Positions 17,956 to 25,999 of a stretch of DNA of 64,000 nt are shown here, in pieces. Within the stretch, counting starts at the first letter, position 1; each line of letters begins with the position of its first letter. The stretch comes from JABHGY01 sp964525185 (lineage in GTDB: Bacteria; Fidelibacterota; Marinisomatia; Marinisomatales; UBA1611). The DNA lies in the NCBI GenBank assembly GCA_964525185.1, contig CAZGFQ010000005.1, forward strand, positions 24,271 to 88,270. Direction: 5' to 3'. The notes under the pieces were generated by a model. It was not told the origin of the DNA. It saw only the letters and a list, made by a program, of their open reading frames with translations, and made no database searches. The position numbers and the translations under genes were made by a program.

Positions 17956-19962
17956 ATGGCAGAGATTAAAATACATTCAGACTTCAAACCTGCAGGGGAC
18001 CAACCTCAAGCAATAGACGAAATTGTACGTGGACTTAATAATGGCGATTCATATCAAACTTTATTAGGCGTAACTGGCTCAGGTAAAACTTTTACTATGG
18101 CAAATGTGATTCAGGAAGTGCAAAGGCCTACGCTCATAATGTCTCATAATAAAACTTTGGCGGCTCAGCTCTATGGTGAATTCAAACAATTATTCCCAAA
18201 TAATGCCGTGGAATATTTTATAAGCTATTATGATTATTACCAGCCCGAAGCTTATTTGCCAGTGACGGATACCTTCATTGAAAAAGATGCGTCTGTCAAT
18301 GAAGAAATAGATAAGCTTAGGCTGAAAGCCACCAGTTCACTCATGTCAAGAAAAGATGTAATTGTTGTGAGTTCCGTTTCATGTATTTATGGTATTGGCT
18401 CTCCAGATGATTATAAAGATCAAGTGGTGGGAGTCAAAAAGGGAGACATCCTTGACCGTCGTAAATTTTTAGCAAATTTAATTCACATTCATTATGCCCG
18501 TAATGATGCTGTACTCGAGCGTGGAAATGTTCGAGTAAGGGGAGATGTGATTGAAGTATTTCCAGCATACGAAGATGTTTGTGTACGTGTCGAGCTTTTT
18601 GGAGCAGAAGTGGACCAAATTGTTACATTTGATCCATTGACTGGCGAATTAATCCACGAATTGGATCAAGTATTTATTTATCCAGCGAAACATTTTGTAA
18701 CAGATATGGATACAATTCATCGAGTAATCGGGGAAATTCGTCATGAATTAACACATCGATTGGAGTTTTTAAGAAGCAATAACAAACTTTTGGAAGCACA
18801 ACGCCTTGAGCAAAGAACAAACTTTGATATAGAAATGATGGTAGAATTAGGCTATTGCTCTGGAATAGAAAACTATTCAAGATATTTTGCTGGACGTAAA
18901 GAAGGGGAAAAACCATTTACGTTGATTGATTTCTTCCCGGATGATTTTATAACAATTTTAGATGAATCTCATGTGACATTGCCTCAAATCCAAGGTATGT
19001 ATAATGGTGATCGTGCTAGAAAAGAAGTTTTAGTCGAACACGGGTTCCGTTTACCGAGTGCCTTGGATAATCGTCCATTGAAATATGATGAATTTTTAAA
19101 AGCTCAAAAACAAGTATTGTTTACATCAGCGACACCATCCCATAGAGAACTCGAATTAACGAATGGTTCTTTTATTGAGCAAGTTATACGACCCACTGGA
19201 TTATTAGATCCAGAAGTAGACGTGAGAGAAACTAAAGGCCAAATTGATGATCTCATTGGAGAAATTAGATATCGAGCAAAAAGAAATGAACGTGTATTAA
19301 TTACAACATTAACGAAGCGAATGTCTGAAGATTTGACTGAATATATGAGTGGTCTTCAAATTAGAGTGCGATATCTTCATAGCGATATTAATTCTTTAGA
19401 ACGAGTTAAAATTTTGCGCGATTTACGCTTGGGGGAATTTGATGTATTAGTAGGAATTAACTTACTTAGGGAAGGGTTAGATTTACCAGAAGTTAGTCTT
19501 GTTGCTGTGTTGGATGCGGATAAACAGGGGTTTTTACGATCTAAAAGTTCATTGCTTCAGGTTGCTGGTCGAGCGGCGAGACATCAAGAAGGACTTGTGA
19601 TTTTATACGCAGACAAAATTTCCGATGCTATGGATCATCTTATGGCAGAAACGAAACGTCGAAGAAACAGGCAAGATATTTTTAATAAAGAAAATAATAT
19701 TATACCAAAATCAATTTATAAAAATATGGATGATATTATACACAGTACAGCAGTTGCGGACTCAATGGGTGAAACGATTATTGAAGAAAAGCAAGGTAAA
19801 CGCATGGTTCCTTTCAATGAGCTTGACAAAAAATTAGCCCTAGATATGATGCGCCAAGAAATGATGAAATCAGCGGAACAACTAGATTTTGAAAGGGCAG
19901 CAAAACTGCGTGATGAAATTATTAAACTTGAAAAAGAATTACAGAAAACATTTAAGGAGTAA
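17956..19962 (+). CDS. uvrB: Excinuclease ABC subunit B
   Basis: UvrB is the damage-verifying helicase of nucleotide excision repair. The 668-residue length is standard. The N-terminus FKPAGDQPQAI, Walker A GVTGSGKT (38-45), the beta-hairpin YYDYYQPEAYLP (about 92-103), DESHVTLPQI, the helicase motif QVAGRAARH and the C-terminal UVR coiled coil (MKSAEQLDFERAAKLRDEI) that binds UvrC are all present. It is separated by 68 bp from rimO and by 8 bp from the sigma-54 activator downstream. Confidence 0.97.
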   Translation: MAEIKIHSDFKPAGDQPQAIDEIVRGLNNGDSYQTLLGVTGSGKTFTMANVIQEVQRPTLIMSHNKTLAAQLYGEFKQLFPNNAVEYFISYYDYYQPEAYLPVTDTFIEKDASVNEEIDKLRLKATSSLMSRKDVIVVSSVSCIYGIGSPDDYKDQVVGVKKGDILDRRKFLANLIHIHYARNDAVLERGNVRVRGDVIEVFPAYEDVCVRVELFGAEVDQIVTFDPLTGELIHELDQVFIYPAKHFVTDMDTIHRVIGEIRHELTHRLEFLRSNNKLLEAQRLEQRTNFDIEMMVELGYCSGIENYSRYFAGRKEGEKPFTLIDFFPDDFITILDESHVTLPQIQGMYNGDRARKEVLVEHGFRLPSALDNRPLKYDEFLKAQKQVLFTSATPSHRELELTNGSFIEQVIRPTGLLDPEVDVRETKGQIDDLIGEIRYRAKRNERVLITTLTKRMSEDLTEYMSGLQIRVRYLHSDINSLERVKILRDLRLGEFDVLVGINLLREGLDLPEVSLVAVLDADKQGFLRSKSSLLQVAGRAARHQEGLVILYADKISDAMDHLMAETKRRRNRQDIFNKENNIIPKSIYKNMDDIIHSTAVADSMGETIIEEKQGKRMVPFNELDKKLALDMMRQEMMKSAEQLDFERAAKLRDEIIKLEKELQKTFKE

Positions 19963-19970
19963 CTATTAAA

Positions 19971-21194
19971 ATGGATATTGAACGCATACAAAAATTATCA
20001 GGAATTATTGGGCATTCAGATCGAATTAGAGAAGTCTTAGACTTAATCGTTCAAATTGGTCCTGTAGATATTACAACACTGATAGACGGTCCGTCAGGTG
20101 TGGGAAAAGAAATGGTAGCAAAAGCGGTACATTTAGCTAGCCGTCGATCTCGAGAAGAACTAATTATTGTTAATTGTGGCGCTATTCCAGAAGGTATTAT
20201 TGAAAGTGAATTATTTGGACATAAAAAAGGATCATTTACTGGAGCGGGCGATGATAGAAAAGGATATTTTGAATCTGCTAATAAAGGTACAATATTCTTA
20301 GATGAGATTGGAGAAACACCGTTAGCCACTCAAGTTAAATTATTACGTGTTCTTGAGACGGGAGAATTCATGCGGGTTGGGGATTCAAAAACATTAAGAA
20401 CAGATGTTAGAGTTATTGCAGCTACAAACAAAAACCTTGGGGATATGGTTCAAAAAGGAACATTTAGACAAGATTTATATTATAGATTAAAAACGGTTAC
20501 AATTAACGTTCCTGCTTTAAAGGACCGTGTAGAAGATATAACTCATCTTGTGGAACGATTTGCATTAGAGTTTACTCGGAGCAATGAGATTTTATACAGA
20601 GGATTTATGCCCGAAGCCATTCGACTGATGAAAAAGTACAATTGGCCAGGAAATGTACGAGAATTGAAAAATTTCGTACAAAAAATTTTAGTGTTGGAAA
20701 AAGGAGAAAGAATCACCGCCGATATGGTTTCAAGAGAATTGGGAGATGTGTTGCCATCGATTGATATTAATCACAATTTACCTGTGTTAGTATCAGACCA
20801 ACCTGAAAGAGCTGAAATAGATTTAATTCTACGACAATTATTTCTTCTAAGGCAAGATTCCGAAACCATACGAAATCAACTCATGGCAATTGTTCAAAAT
20901 GGCGGGTTGAGTAGTATCCCAATTCCTATGGGAGATAATTTGAATGTGGGTGCACCGATTCATGATAAATCAATGGAAATTACTGATGATCATGCTTACT
21001 TTATTAGAGACGAAGCTATTGGTGATATGTCTATTAAAGATTTAGAGAAAGAAGCTATCACTCGAACACTTAAATTCTTTAATAATAATAGGCGTAAATC
21101 AGCAAAATCGTTAAATATGAGTGAACGTACATTGTATAGAAAAATAGAAGAATTTGGACTGGAGCCAAAAATTAAGAAATCAAATGAATTTTAA
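19971..21194 (+). CDS. Sigma-54-dependent transcriptional activator (AAA+ and Fis domains)
   Basis: The 407-residue protein is a bacterial enhancer-binding protein without receiver or sensory N-terminal domain. The AAA+ domain begins almost at residue 10: Walker A GPSGVGKE (40-47), sigma-54 contact loop GSFTGA (87-92, Ser for the usual Ala), Walker B GTIFLDEIGE, and arginine-containing sensor segments. A linker of about 100 residues leads to a Fis-type helix-turn-helix (FFNNNRRKSAKSLNMSERTLYRKI). With no regulatory domain it may be controlled by expression or by a partner protein. AAGGAG precedes the ATG; lptE overlaps its 3' end by 11 bp. Confidence 0.9.
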   Translation: MDIERIQKLSGIIGHSDRIREVLDLIVQIGPVDITTLIDGPSGVGKEMVAKAVHLASRRSREELIIVNCGAIPEGIIESELFGHKKGSFTGAGDDRKGYFESANKGTIFLDEIGETPLATQVKLLRVLETGEFMRVGDSKTLRTDVRVIAATNKNLGDMVQKGTFRQDLYYRLKTVTINVPALKDRVEDITHLVERFALEFTRSNEILYRGFMPEAIRLMKKYNWPGNVRELKNFVQKILVLEKGERITADMVSRELGDVLPSIDINHNLPVLVSDQPERAEIDLILRQLFLLRQDSETIRNQLMAIVQNGGLSSIPIPMGDNLNVGAPIHDKSMEITDDHAYFIRDEAIGDMSIKDLEKEAITRTLKFFNNNRRKSAKSLNMSERTLYRKIEEFGLEPKIKKSNEF

Positions 21195-21741
21195 TTTATC
21201 AATACTGAGTATCATTTCTTTGATGCTTCCAGGTTGTATGTTTTATTCTATGGCTGGGTCAATTCCACCCCATATAAAAACAATAGCTATTCCACTTCTT
21301 GAAAATGAAACAGCTGAATTTGGTGTTGCAGAAGATATTACAGATGGGTTGATAGCTGAATTCACATTAGAAAACATTCTTCCCGTTGTTGATATAAATA
21401 CAGCTCATTCAGCATTACAGGGTAAAGTAGTAATAATTACTGATGCTCCTTATACGTTCAATCAAGATGAAGTTGTTTCAGAATATCGCTTTACCATCAC
21501 ATTAAATATGGATTGGAATGATTTAGTGAATGATAAAACATTAATTTCAAAGAAATATTCAGGCTGGGGCGCTTATGGATTATCAGGTGATATTTCTACA
21601 GATGGTATTGACAATGATGGAGATGGTTTAATTGATGAATTGGATGATGATGAATTTGGTGAGCCTAGAGCTTTTGCTACAATGGTAGCTGTGCGTAAAA
21701 TTGCAGAAGATATTTTGAATGATATTGTATCAACTTGGTAA
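21184..21741 (+). CDS. lptE: LPS-assembly lipoprotein LptE family
   Basis: LptE plugs the LptD barrel that inserts lipopolysaccharide into the outer leaflet. The 185-residue protein begins with a short signal and lipobox LPGC (Cys18). The segment IPPHIKTIAIPLLENETAEFGVAEDITDGLIAEF and a later GKVVIITDAPYTFNQDEVVSEYRFTI match the FCB-type LptE fold. The ATG at 21184 is chosen because an upstream in-frame ATG at 21154 lies well inside the preceding gene and would bury the signal peptide. An acidic stretch (DGIDNDGDGLIDELDDDE) near residue 145 resembles a calcium-binding thrombospondin-3-type repeat, unusual for LptE. Confidence 0.82.
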   Translation: MNFNLSILSIISLMLPGCMFYSMAGSIPPHIKTIAIPLLENETAEFGVAEDITDGLIAEFTLENILPVVDINTAHSALQGKVVIITDAPYTFNQDEVVSEYRFTITLNMDWNDLVNDKTLISKKYSGWGAYGLSGDISTDGIDNDGDGLIDELDDDEFGEPRAFATMVAVRKIAEDILNDIVSTW

Positions 21742-21765
21742 TAAAATTTTAATAATTAAGGATAA

Positions 21766-23067
21766 ATGACACAAATGGATAAAACAATTTCAAACCTGTC
21801 CCATTTTGAAGGACAAGAAATAACATTAAAAGGATGGGTATATAATAAGCGAGCAATTGGGAAAATTTGGTTTCTCATTTTAAGAGATGGCACAGGGTTA
21901 GTTCAATGTGTTGTCGTAAAAGGAGAAGTTGATGAATCTCTTTTTAATTTAGAAGCTGACTTAAATCAAGAAGATTCAGTGATGGTTACAGGAACAATTC
22001 GCAAGGAGCCCCGATCTGTAGGTGGGTATGAATTGGGTGTAACTAGAATAGAAGTCGTCCAACATGTTACAGAAGAATACCCAATTGGCCCTAAAGAACA
22101 CGGTCCAGATTTTTTAATGTCCAATAGGCATTTATGGCTAAGGTCAAAGCGCCAAAATGCAATTATTAGAGTCCGACATAGAGTTATAAAAGCCATTCGT
22201 GATTTCTTTGACCAAAATGAATTCACCCTTGTGGATTCTCCAATGTTTACAGCAAATGCAGTAGAAGGAACCACCGATTTATTTGAAGTAGATTATTTTG
22301 ATCGATCAGCTTATTTGACGCAAAGTGGACAACTATATGGTGAAGCAAGTGCTATGGCTTTCGGAAAAATATATGTTTTTGGCCCAACTTTTAGAGCTGA
22401 GAAATCGAAAACTAGACGACATTTAACAGAATTTTGGATGGTTGAACCAGAAATGGCATTTTGTGATTTAGATGAAGATATGGATGTGGCAGAACAATTT
22501 GTTTCTTATATCGTTCAACAATGTCTGGAGCATTGTAAGGATGAATTTAAAATCCTTGAGCGAGATACAACGAAACTTGAAGCCATTATTCCACCTTTTC
22601 CGAGGATTACCTACGACGAAGCCGCAAAACTAATCAATGAAAAAGGTGGAAACTTTACATATGGTTCTGACTTTGGAGCCCCTGATGAAACATTGCTTGC
22701 AGAACAATTTGATAAACCCGTCATGATTCATCGATGGCCTGCAGATATCAAACCATTTTATATGAAACGTGACGAACATAATGAAAACTTGGCTCTCGGA
22801 GTAGATATGATTGCTCCAGAAGGATTTGGTGAAATAATTGGAGGGGGGCAGAGGGAAGATGATTATGAAACGCTTTTAACCCGTATTCGCCATCACGATT
22901 TACCCTTAGCTCCTTTTCAATGGTATTTGGATTTGAGGAAATATGGTTCTGTACCTCATGCGGGATTTGGATTGGGCGTTGAACGAACAGTCGCTTGGAT
23001 TACAGGGACAAAACATGTGCGTGAAACGATTCCATATCCAAGGACGATGTCTAGGCTGGAACCATAA
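21766..23067 (+). CDS. asnS: Asparaginyl-tRNA synthetase
   Basis: Class IIb synthetase of 433 residues: an N-terminal OB-fold anticodon-binding domain (about 1-105), then the catalytic domain with motif 2 FGPTFRAEKSKTRRHLTEFWMVEPE and motif 3 GFGLGVERTVAWITG. HVRETIPYPRTMSRLEP at the end is typical of AsnRS and separates it from AspRS. It charges tRNA-Asn directly. AAGGA precedes the start; another ATG lies three codons in. The following gene starts on the last base of its stop codon. Confidence 0.93.
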   Translation: MTQMDKTISNLSHFEGQEITLKGWVYNKRAIGKIWFLILRDGTGLVQCVVVKGEVDESLFNLEADLNQEDSVMVTGTIRKEPRSVGGYELGVTRIEVVQHVTEEYPIGPKEHGPDFLMSNRHLWLRSKRQNAIIRVRHRVIKAIRDFFDQNEFTLVDSPMFTANAVEGTTDLFEVDYFDRSAYLTQSGQLYGEASAMAFGKIYVFGPTFRAEKSKTRRHLTEFWMVEPEMAFCDLDEDMDVAEQFVSYIVQQCLEHCKDEFKILERDTTKLEAIIPPFPRITYDEAAKLINEKGGNFTYGSDFGAPDETLLAEQFDKPVMIHRWPADIKPFYMKRDEHNENLALGVDMIAPEGFGEIIGGGQREDDYETLLTRIRHHDLPLAPFQWYLDLRKYGSVPHAGFGLGVERTVAWITGTKHVRETIPYPRTMSRLEP

Positions 23068-23519
23068 TGTTTAATAAAACTCGTATTTCTGTATTTGGAG
23101 GGCGTGATATAACAGAAGAAGTATATAACGATGCTTATATATTGGGAAAATTATTAGCTATGGAAGGATATATTGTTTATTGCGGTGGAGGAGAGGGTGT
23201 AATGGAAGCTGTTGCAAAGGGCGTTAATGAAGCTGGAGGAACGGTTGTGGGTGTTTTAAAAGGAGATTCGTTAGAAGAAATGAACGACTATATTACTATT
23301 CCAATCTCAACAAATATGGGAATTACACGTAATGCTTTATTAGCCTATAATTGCGATGCCGCTGTTGCTGTAAGTGGTAAATATGGTACACTTTCTGAAA
23401 CCGCATTTGCATTTCAAATGGAGAAACCGGTCGTTGGGTTGCATAGCTGGACACTAGAAGGCTTTGTAAATGTAAATACACCAAATGAAGCAATAACATT
23501 TATTAAAGATAATACTTAA
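23067..23519 (+). CDS. LOG-like Rossmann protein (TIGR00725 family)
   Basis: The 150-residue protein has a Rossmann fold with the nucleotide-binding segment YCGGGEGVMEAVAKG and GTLSETAFA, like the LOG/lysine-decarboxylase-like and molybdenum-cofactor-carrier-like families; TIGR00725 is the best fit. It lacks the full PGGxGTxxE phosphoribohydrolase motif of cytokinin-type LOG enzymes (here GKYGTLSE), so activity is uncertain. Its ATG uses the last base of the asnS stop codon (TAATG), indicating coupling. Confidence 0.75.
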   Translation: MFNKTRISVFGGRDITEEVYNDAYILGKLLAMEGYIVYCGGGEGVMEAVAKGVNEAGGTVVGVLKGDSLEEMNDYITIPISTNMGITRNALLAYNCDAAVAVSGKYGTLSETAFAFQMEKPVVGLHSWTLEGFVNVNTPNEAITFIKDNT

Positions 23520-23536
23520 AGTTATATATCGATATA

Positions 23537-23809
23537 ATGGAAACAATAAAAGCAACAGTTGAAGGTAAAGTCCAAGGTGTTTTGTTTCGCAAGTATACAC
23601 AAATTGAAGCAATTAAATTGGGGCTAACTGGTTTGGTAACTAATCAGATTGATGGCACGGTTTATATTGAATCCTGTGGTACTAAAATTCAGCTAGATTC
23701 TTTTATTAAGTGGCTCAATAAGGGTTCACCGTTTTCTCGTGTAGATAAGATAAATCTAGAATGGGGAATTGCTATGGAAAAAACTGATTCATTTGTGGTA
23801 AAATATTAA
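23537..23809 (+). CDS. acyP: Acylphosphatase
   Basis: Acylphosphatase hydrolyses the carboxyl-phosphate bond of acyl phosphates. The 90-residue length is typical; the substrate cradle GKVQGVLFRKY carries the phosphate-binding Arg18, and the catalytic Asn36 lies in LVTNQIDGTVYI. nadE starts on the final base of its stop codon. Confidence 0.9.
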   Translation: METIKATVEGKVQGVLFRKYTQIEAIKLGLTGLVTNQIDGTVYIESCGTKIQLDSFIKWLNKGSPFSRVDKINLEWGIAMEKTDSFVVKY

Positions 23810-25425
23810 TGAAAATTGCACTTTGTCAAGTGAATCCAACTTTGGGAGCTTTTCAAGATAATCAAAAAATGATTATGTCTAATTATAAAAGCGCCCTAGA
23901 AAAAGGCGCTGAGTTAGTTGTTTTTCCGGAATTAGTGATAACAGGATACCCACCACAGGATTTAATTTGGGAAGAAGCATTTATATCTCAGAATAATTCA
24001 ATTTTAGAAATGATTGCTTCACAATCCACGACTCCATTGATCCTTGGTTTCATTAGAGAAGAAAATGGAAATTATTATAATAGTGCCGCTTTATGTCAGG
24101 GTGGAAAAGTTACTCATACGTATGATAAAATATTACTTCCAACCTATGATGTATTTGATGAAGATCGTTACTTTACATCAGGGAATGATATAGGCATTTG
24201 GCCGTTAGAATTAAAGGGTAAAACGATTCAAGTTGGAATTCAAATTTGTGAAGATTTATGGGATGAAGATTATGATTATAAAGTATCACTTGAACAAAAA
24301 AAGGGCGGAGCAGATTGTATCATTAATATTTCTGCATCTCCATTTCACGAAGGGAGACTGGCCGAAAGAATTGATTTAATTCAATCCAAAATAAAAAATA
24401 TTCAATTACCATTTTATTATTGCAATTTAGTTGGGGCCCAAGATGAACTCATTTTTGATGGACAATCCCTTGCCTTTAATCATAGAGGGGAAAACATTAG
24501 TCTTGGAAATGCTTTTTCTCCGGATATATTGATAATCGATTCGAAGCAACAACCTAAACCAATGTCCGTATGCCAAAGAGAAGAAAATATGTATAATGCT
24601 TTAGTCCTTGGTGTTAAGGATTATTTCACAAAAACGGGTCATTCTGAGGCTGTGATCGGTTTAAGTGGAGGCATTGATTCAGCCTTAGTTGCTTGTATTG
24701 CGGCAGATGCTCTTGGGCCAGGAAAAGTTCATGGAATATCTTTGCCAAGTAAATATTCAAGTGATCATAGTTTAGCTGATGCAGAACAGTTAGCGCGAAA
24801 TTTAAATATTGATTATCGAATTTTACCAATTGCAAAACCTGTTCAAATATTAGAAACATCATTAGCACCATTATTTATGGGAAAAGAACCGAATGTTGCC
24901 GAGGAAAATATTCAGGCACGCATTCGTGGGAATTTATTAATGGCTCTATCAAATAAATTTGGATGGTTAGTATTATCAACGGGTAATAAGACAGAAATTG
25001 CATTAGGGTATTGTACACTGTATGGAGATATGAGCGGAGGTTTATCTGTTATTTCAGATTTATCTAAAGTTGATGTATATGCACTTGCACGATATGTAAA
25101 TCAACAATCTCCAAATCGTATCCCAGAAAATACAATTACAAAACCACCTTCGGCAGAATTGGCTCCTAATCAAGTAGACCCATTTGATTATGATATTGTG
25201 AGTCCATTAGTCGATAAAATCGTTGAAGATCGCATATCCATCGCTCATTTAATTGAAGATGGTGCAAACTCAGAATTAGTCCGAAGAATTTACCGCTTAA
25301 TTAGAATAAATGAATATAAGCGGAGACAAGCCGCTCCTGGTTTGCGAGTAAGTCCAAAAGCATTTGGTATTGGGAGACGTGTACCAATTGTTAACCACTT
25401 TAATGGAGAAAAAAGTCATGAATAA
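23809..25425 (+). CDS. nadE: Glutamine-dependent NAD+ synthetase
   Basis: The 538-residue fusion contains an N-terminal nitrilase-type glutaminase with the Glu41-Lys107-Cys147 triad (FPELVITGYPP, YDKILLPTYDVFDE, QICEDLWDE) and a C-terminal ammonia-dependent NAD synthetase with the PP-loop SGGIDS (286-291) and STGNKTEIALGYCTLYGDMSGG. It converts deamido-NAD+ to NAD+ using ammonia channelled from glutamine. It starts on the last base of the acyP stop and overlaps the next gene by 8 bp. Confidence 0.96.
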   Translation: MKIALCQVNPTLGAFQDNQKMIMSNYKSALEKGAELVVFPELVITGYPPQDLIWEEAFISQNNSILEMIASQSTTPLILGFIREENGNYYNSAALCQGGKVTHTYDKILLPTYDVFDEDRYFTSGNDIGIWPLELKGKTIQVGIQICEDLWDEDYDYKVSLEQKKGGADCIINISASPFHEGRLAERIDLIQSKIKNIQLPFYYCNLVGAQDELIFDGQSLAFNHRGENISLGNAFSPDILIIDSKQQPKPMSVCQREENMYNALVLGVKDYFTKTGHSEAVIGLSGGIDSALVACIAADALGPGKVHGISLPSKYSSDHSLADAEQLARNLNIDYRILPIAKPVQILETSLAPLFMGKEPNVAEENIQARIRGNLLMALSNKFGWLVLSTGNKTEIALGYCTLYGDMSGGLSVISDLSKVDVYALARYVNQQSPNRIPENTITKPPSAELAPNQVDPFDYDIVSPLVDKIVEDRISIAHLIEDGANSELVRRIYRLIRINEYKRRQAAPGLRVSPKAFGIGRRVPIVNHFNGEKSHE

Positions 25426-25867
25426 AATCATAATAAGTGCAATGTATATTTTAACTAGTATTTTACATGCCGAAAATTTTGGACAAAGAGACTTAATGCC
25501 CGCTGAATTTTGGGGAAATTTATCCGTAGAAGAAAAAGTATCCTTCGTGAATGGTGTTTATAGTGCAACATCCATATTAAAAAAACATCACGAGCATGAA
25601 GTATATCGCCAGCATAAACATGATCCAAATTGGTCACAGCCATATTACATAGAGCGCTACTATGATATAATCGACGAATATCTTTCGGAAACCGTTGGTT
25701 ATGATTTACGTGTTATAGCTTTACATATGGATGCATTATATGCTAATTATGATAACCGAAAAATCCCCATAATGGAAGCATTACGCATTGTATCTCTTTC
25801 TCAAGATGGTGATAGATCTCGTGCAGATTTAAAATTACTCCAAGCGCAGCGAAAATATATGCATTAG
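25418..25867 (+). CDS. Unknown secreted protein
   Basis: The 149-residue protein has a cleavable signal peptide (hydrophobic stretch then ILHAEN) and a mostly helical, charged mature part rich in His and Tyr (KKHHEHEVYRQHKHDP). I do not recognise a family. The histidine-rich patch around residues 55-70 could bind metal, but this is only suggestive. The ATG at 25418 lies inside the nadE stop region (8-bp overlap), which is a better start than 25364, since only the former exposes the signal peptide. Confidence 0.65.
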   Translation: MNKIIISAMYILTSILHAENFGQRDLMPAEFWGNLSVEEKVSFVNGVYSATSILKKHHEHEVYRQHKHDPNWSQPYYIERYYDIIDEYLSETVGYDLRVIALHMDALYANYDNRKIPIMEALRIVSLSQDGDRSRADLKLLQAQRKYMH

Positions 25868-25999
25868 GTTATTCACGATTAATTATCATTATTAGTTGGG
25901 TGAGAAATATCCAATAATTGTTGTAATTAGTTTTAATTATATGTTTAACTTTCCGATCTTCAATGGGTCAATGAAGACAAAACTTAAATAGGGAATATT

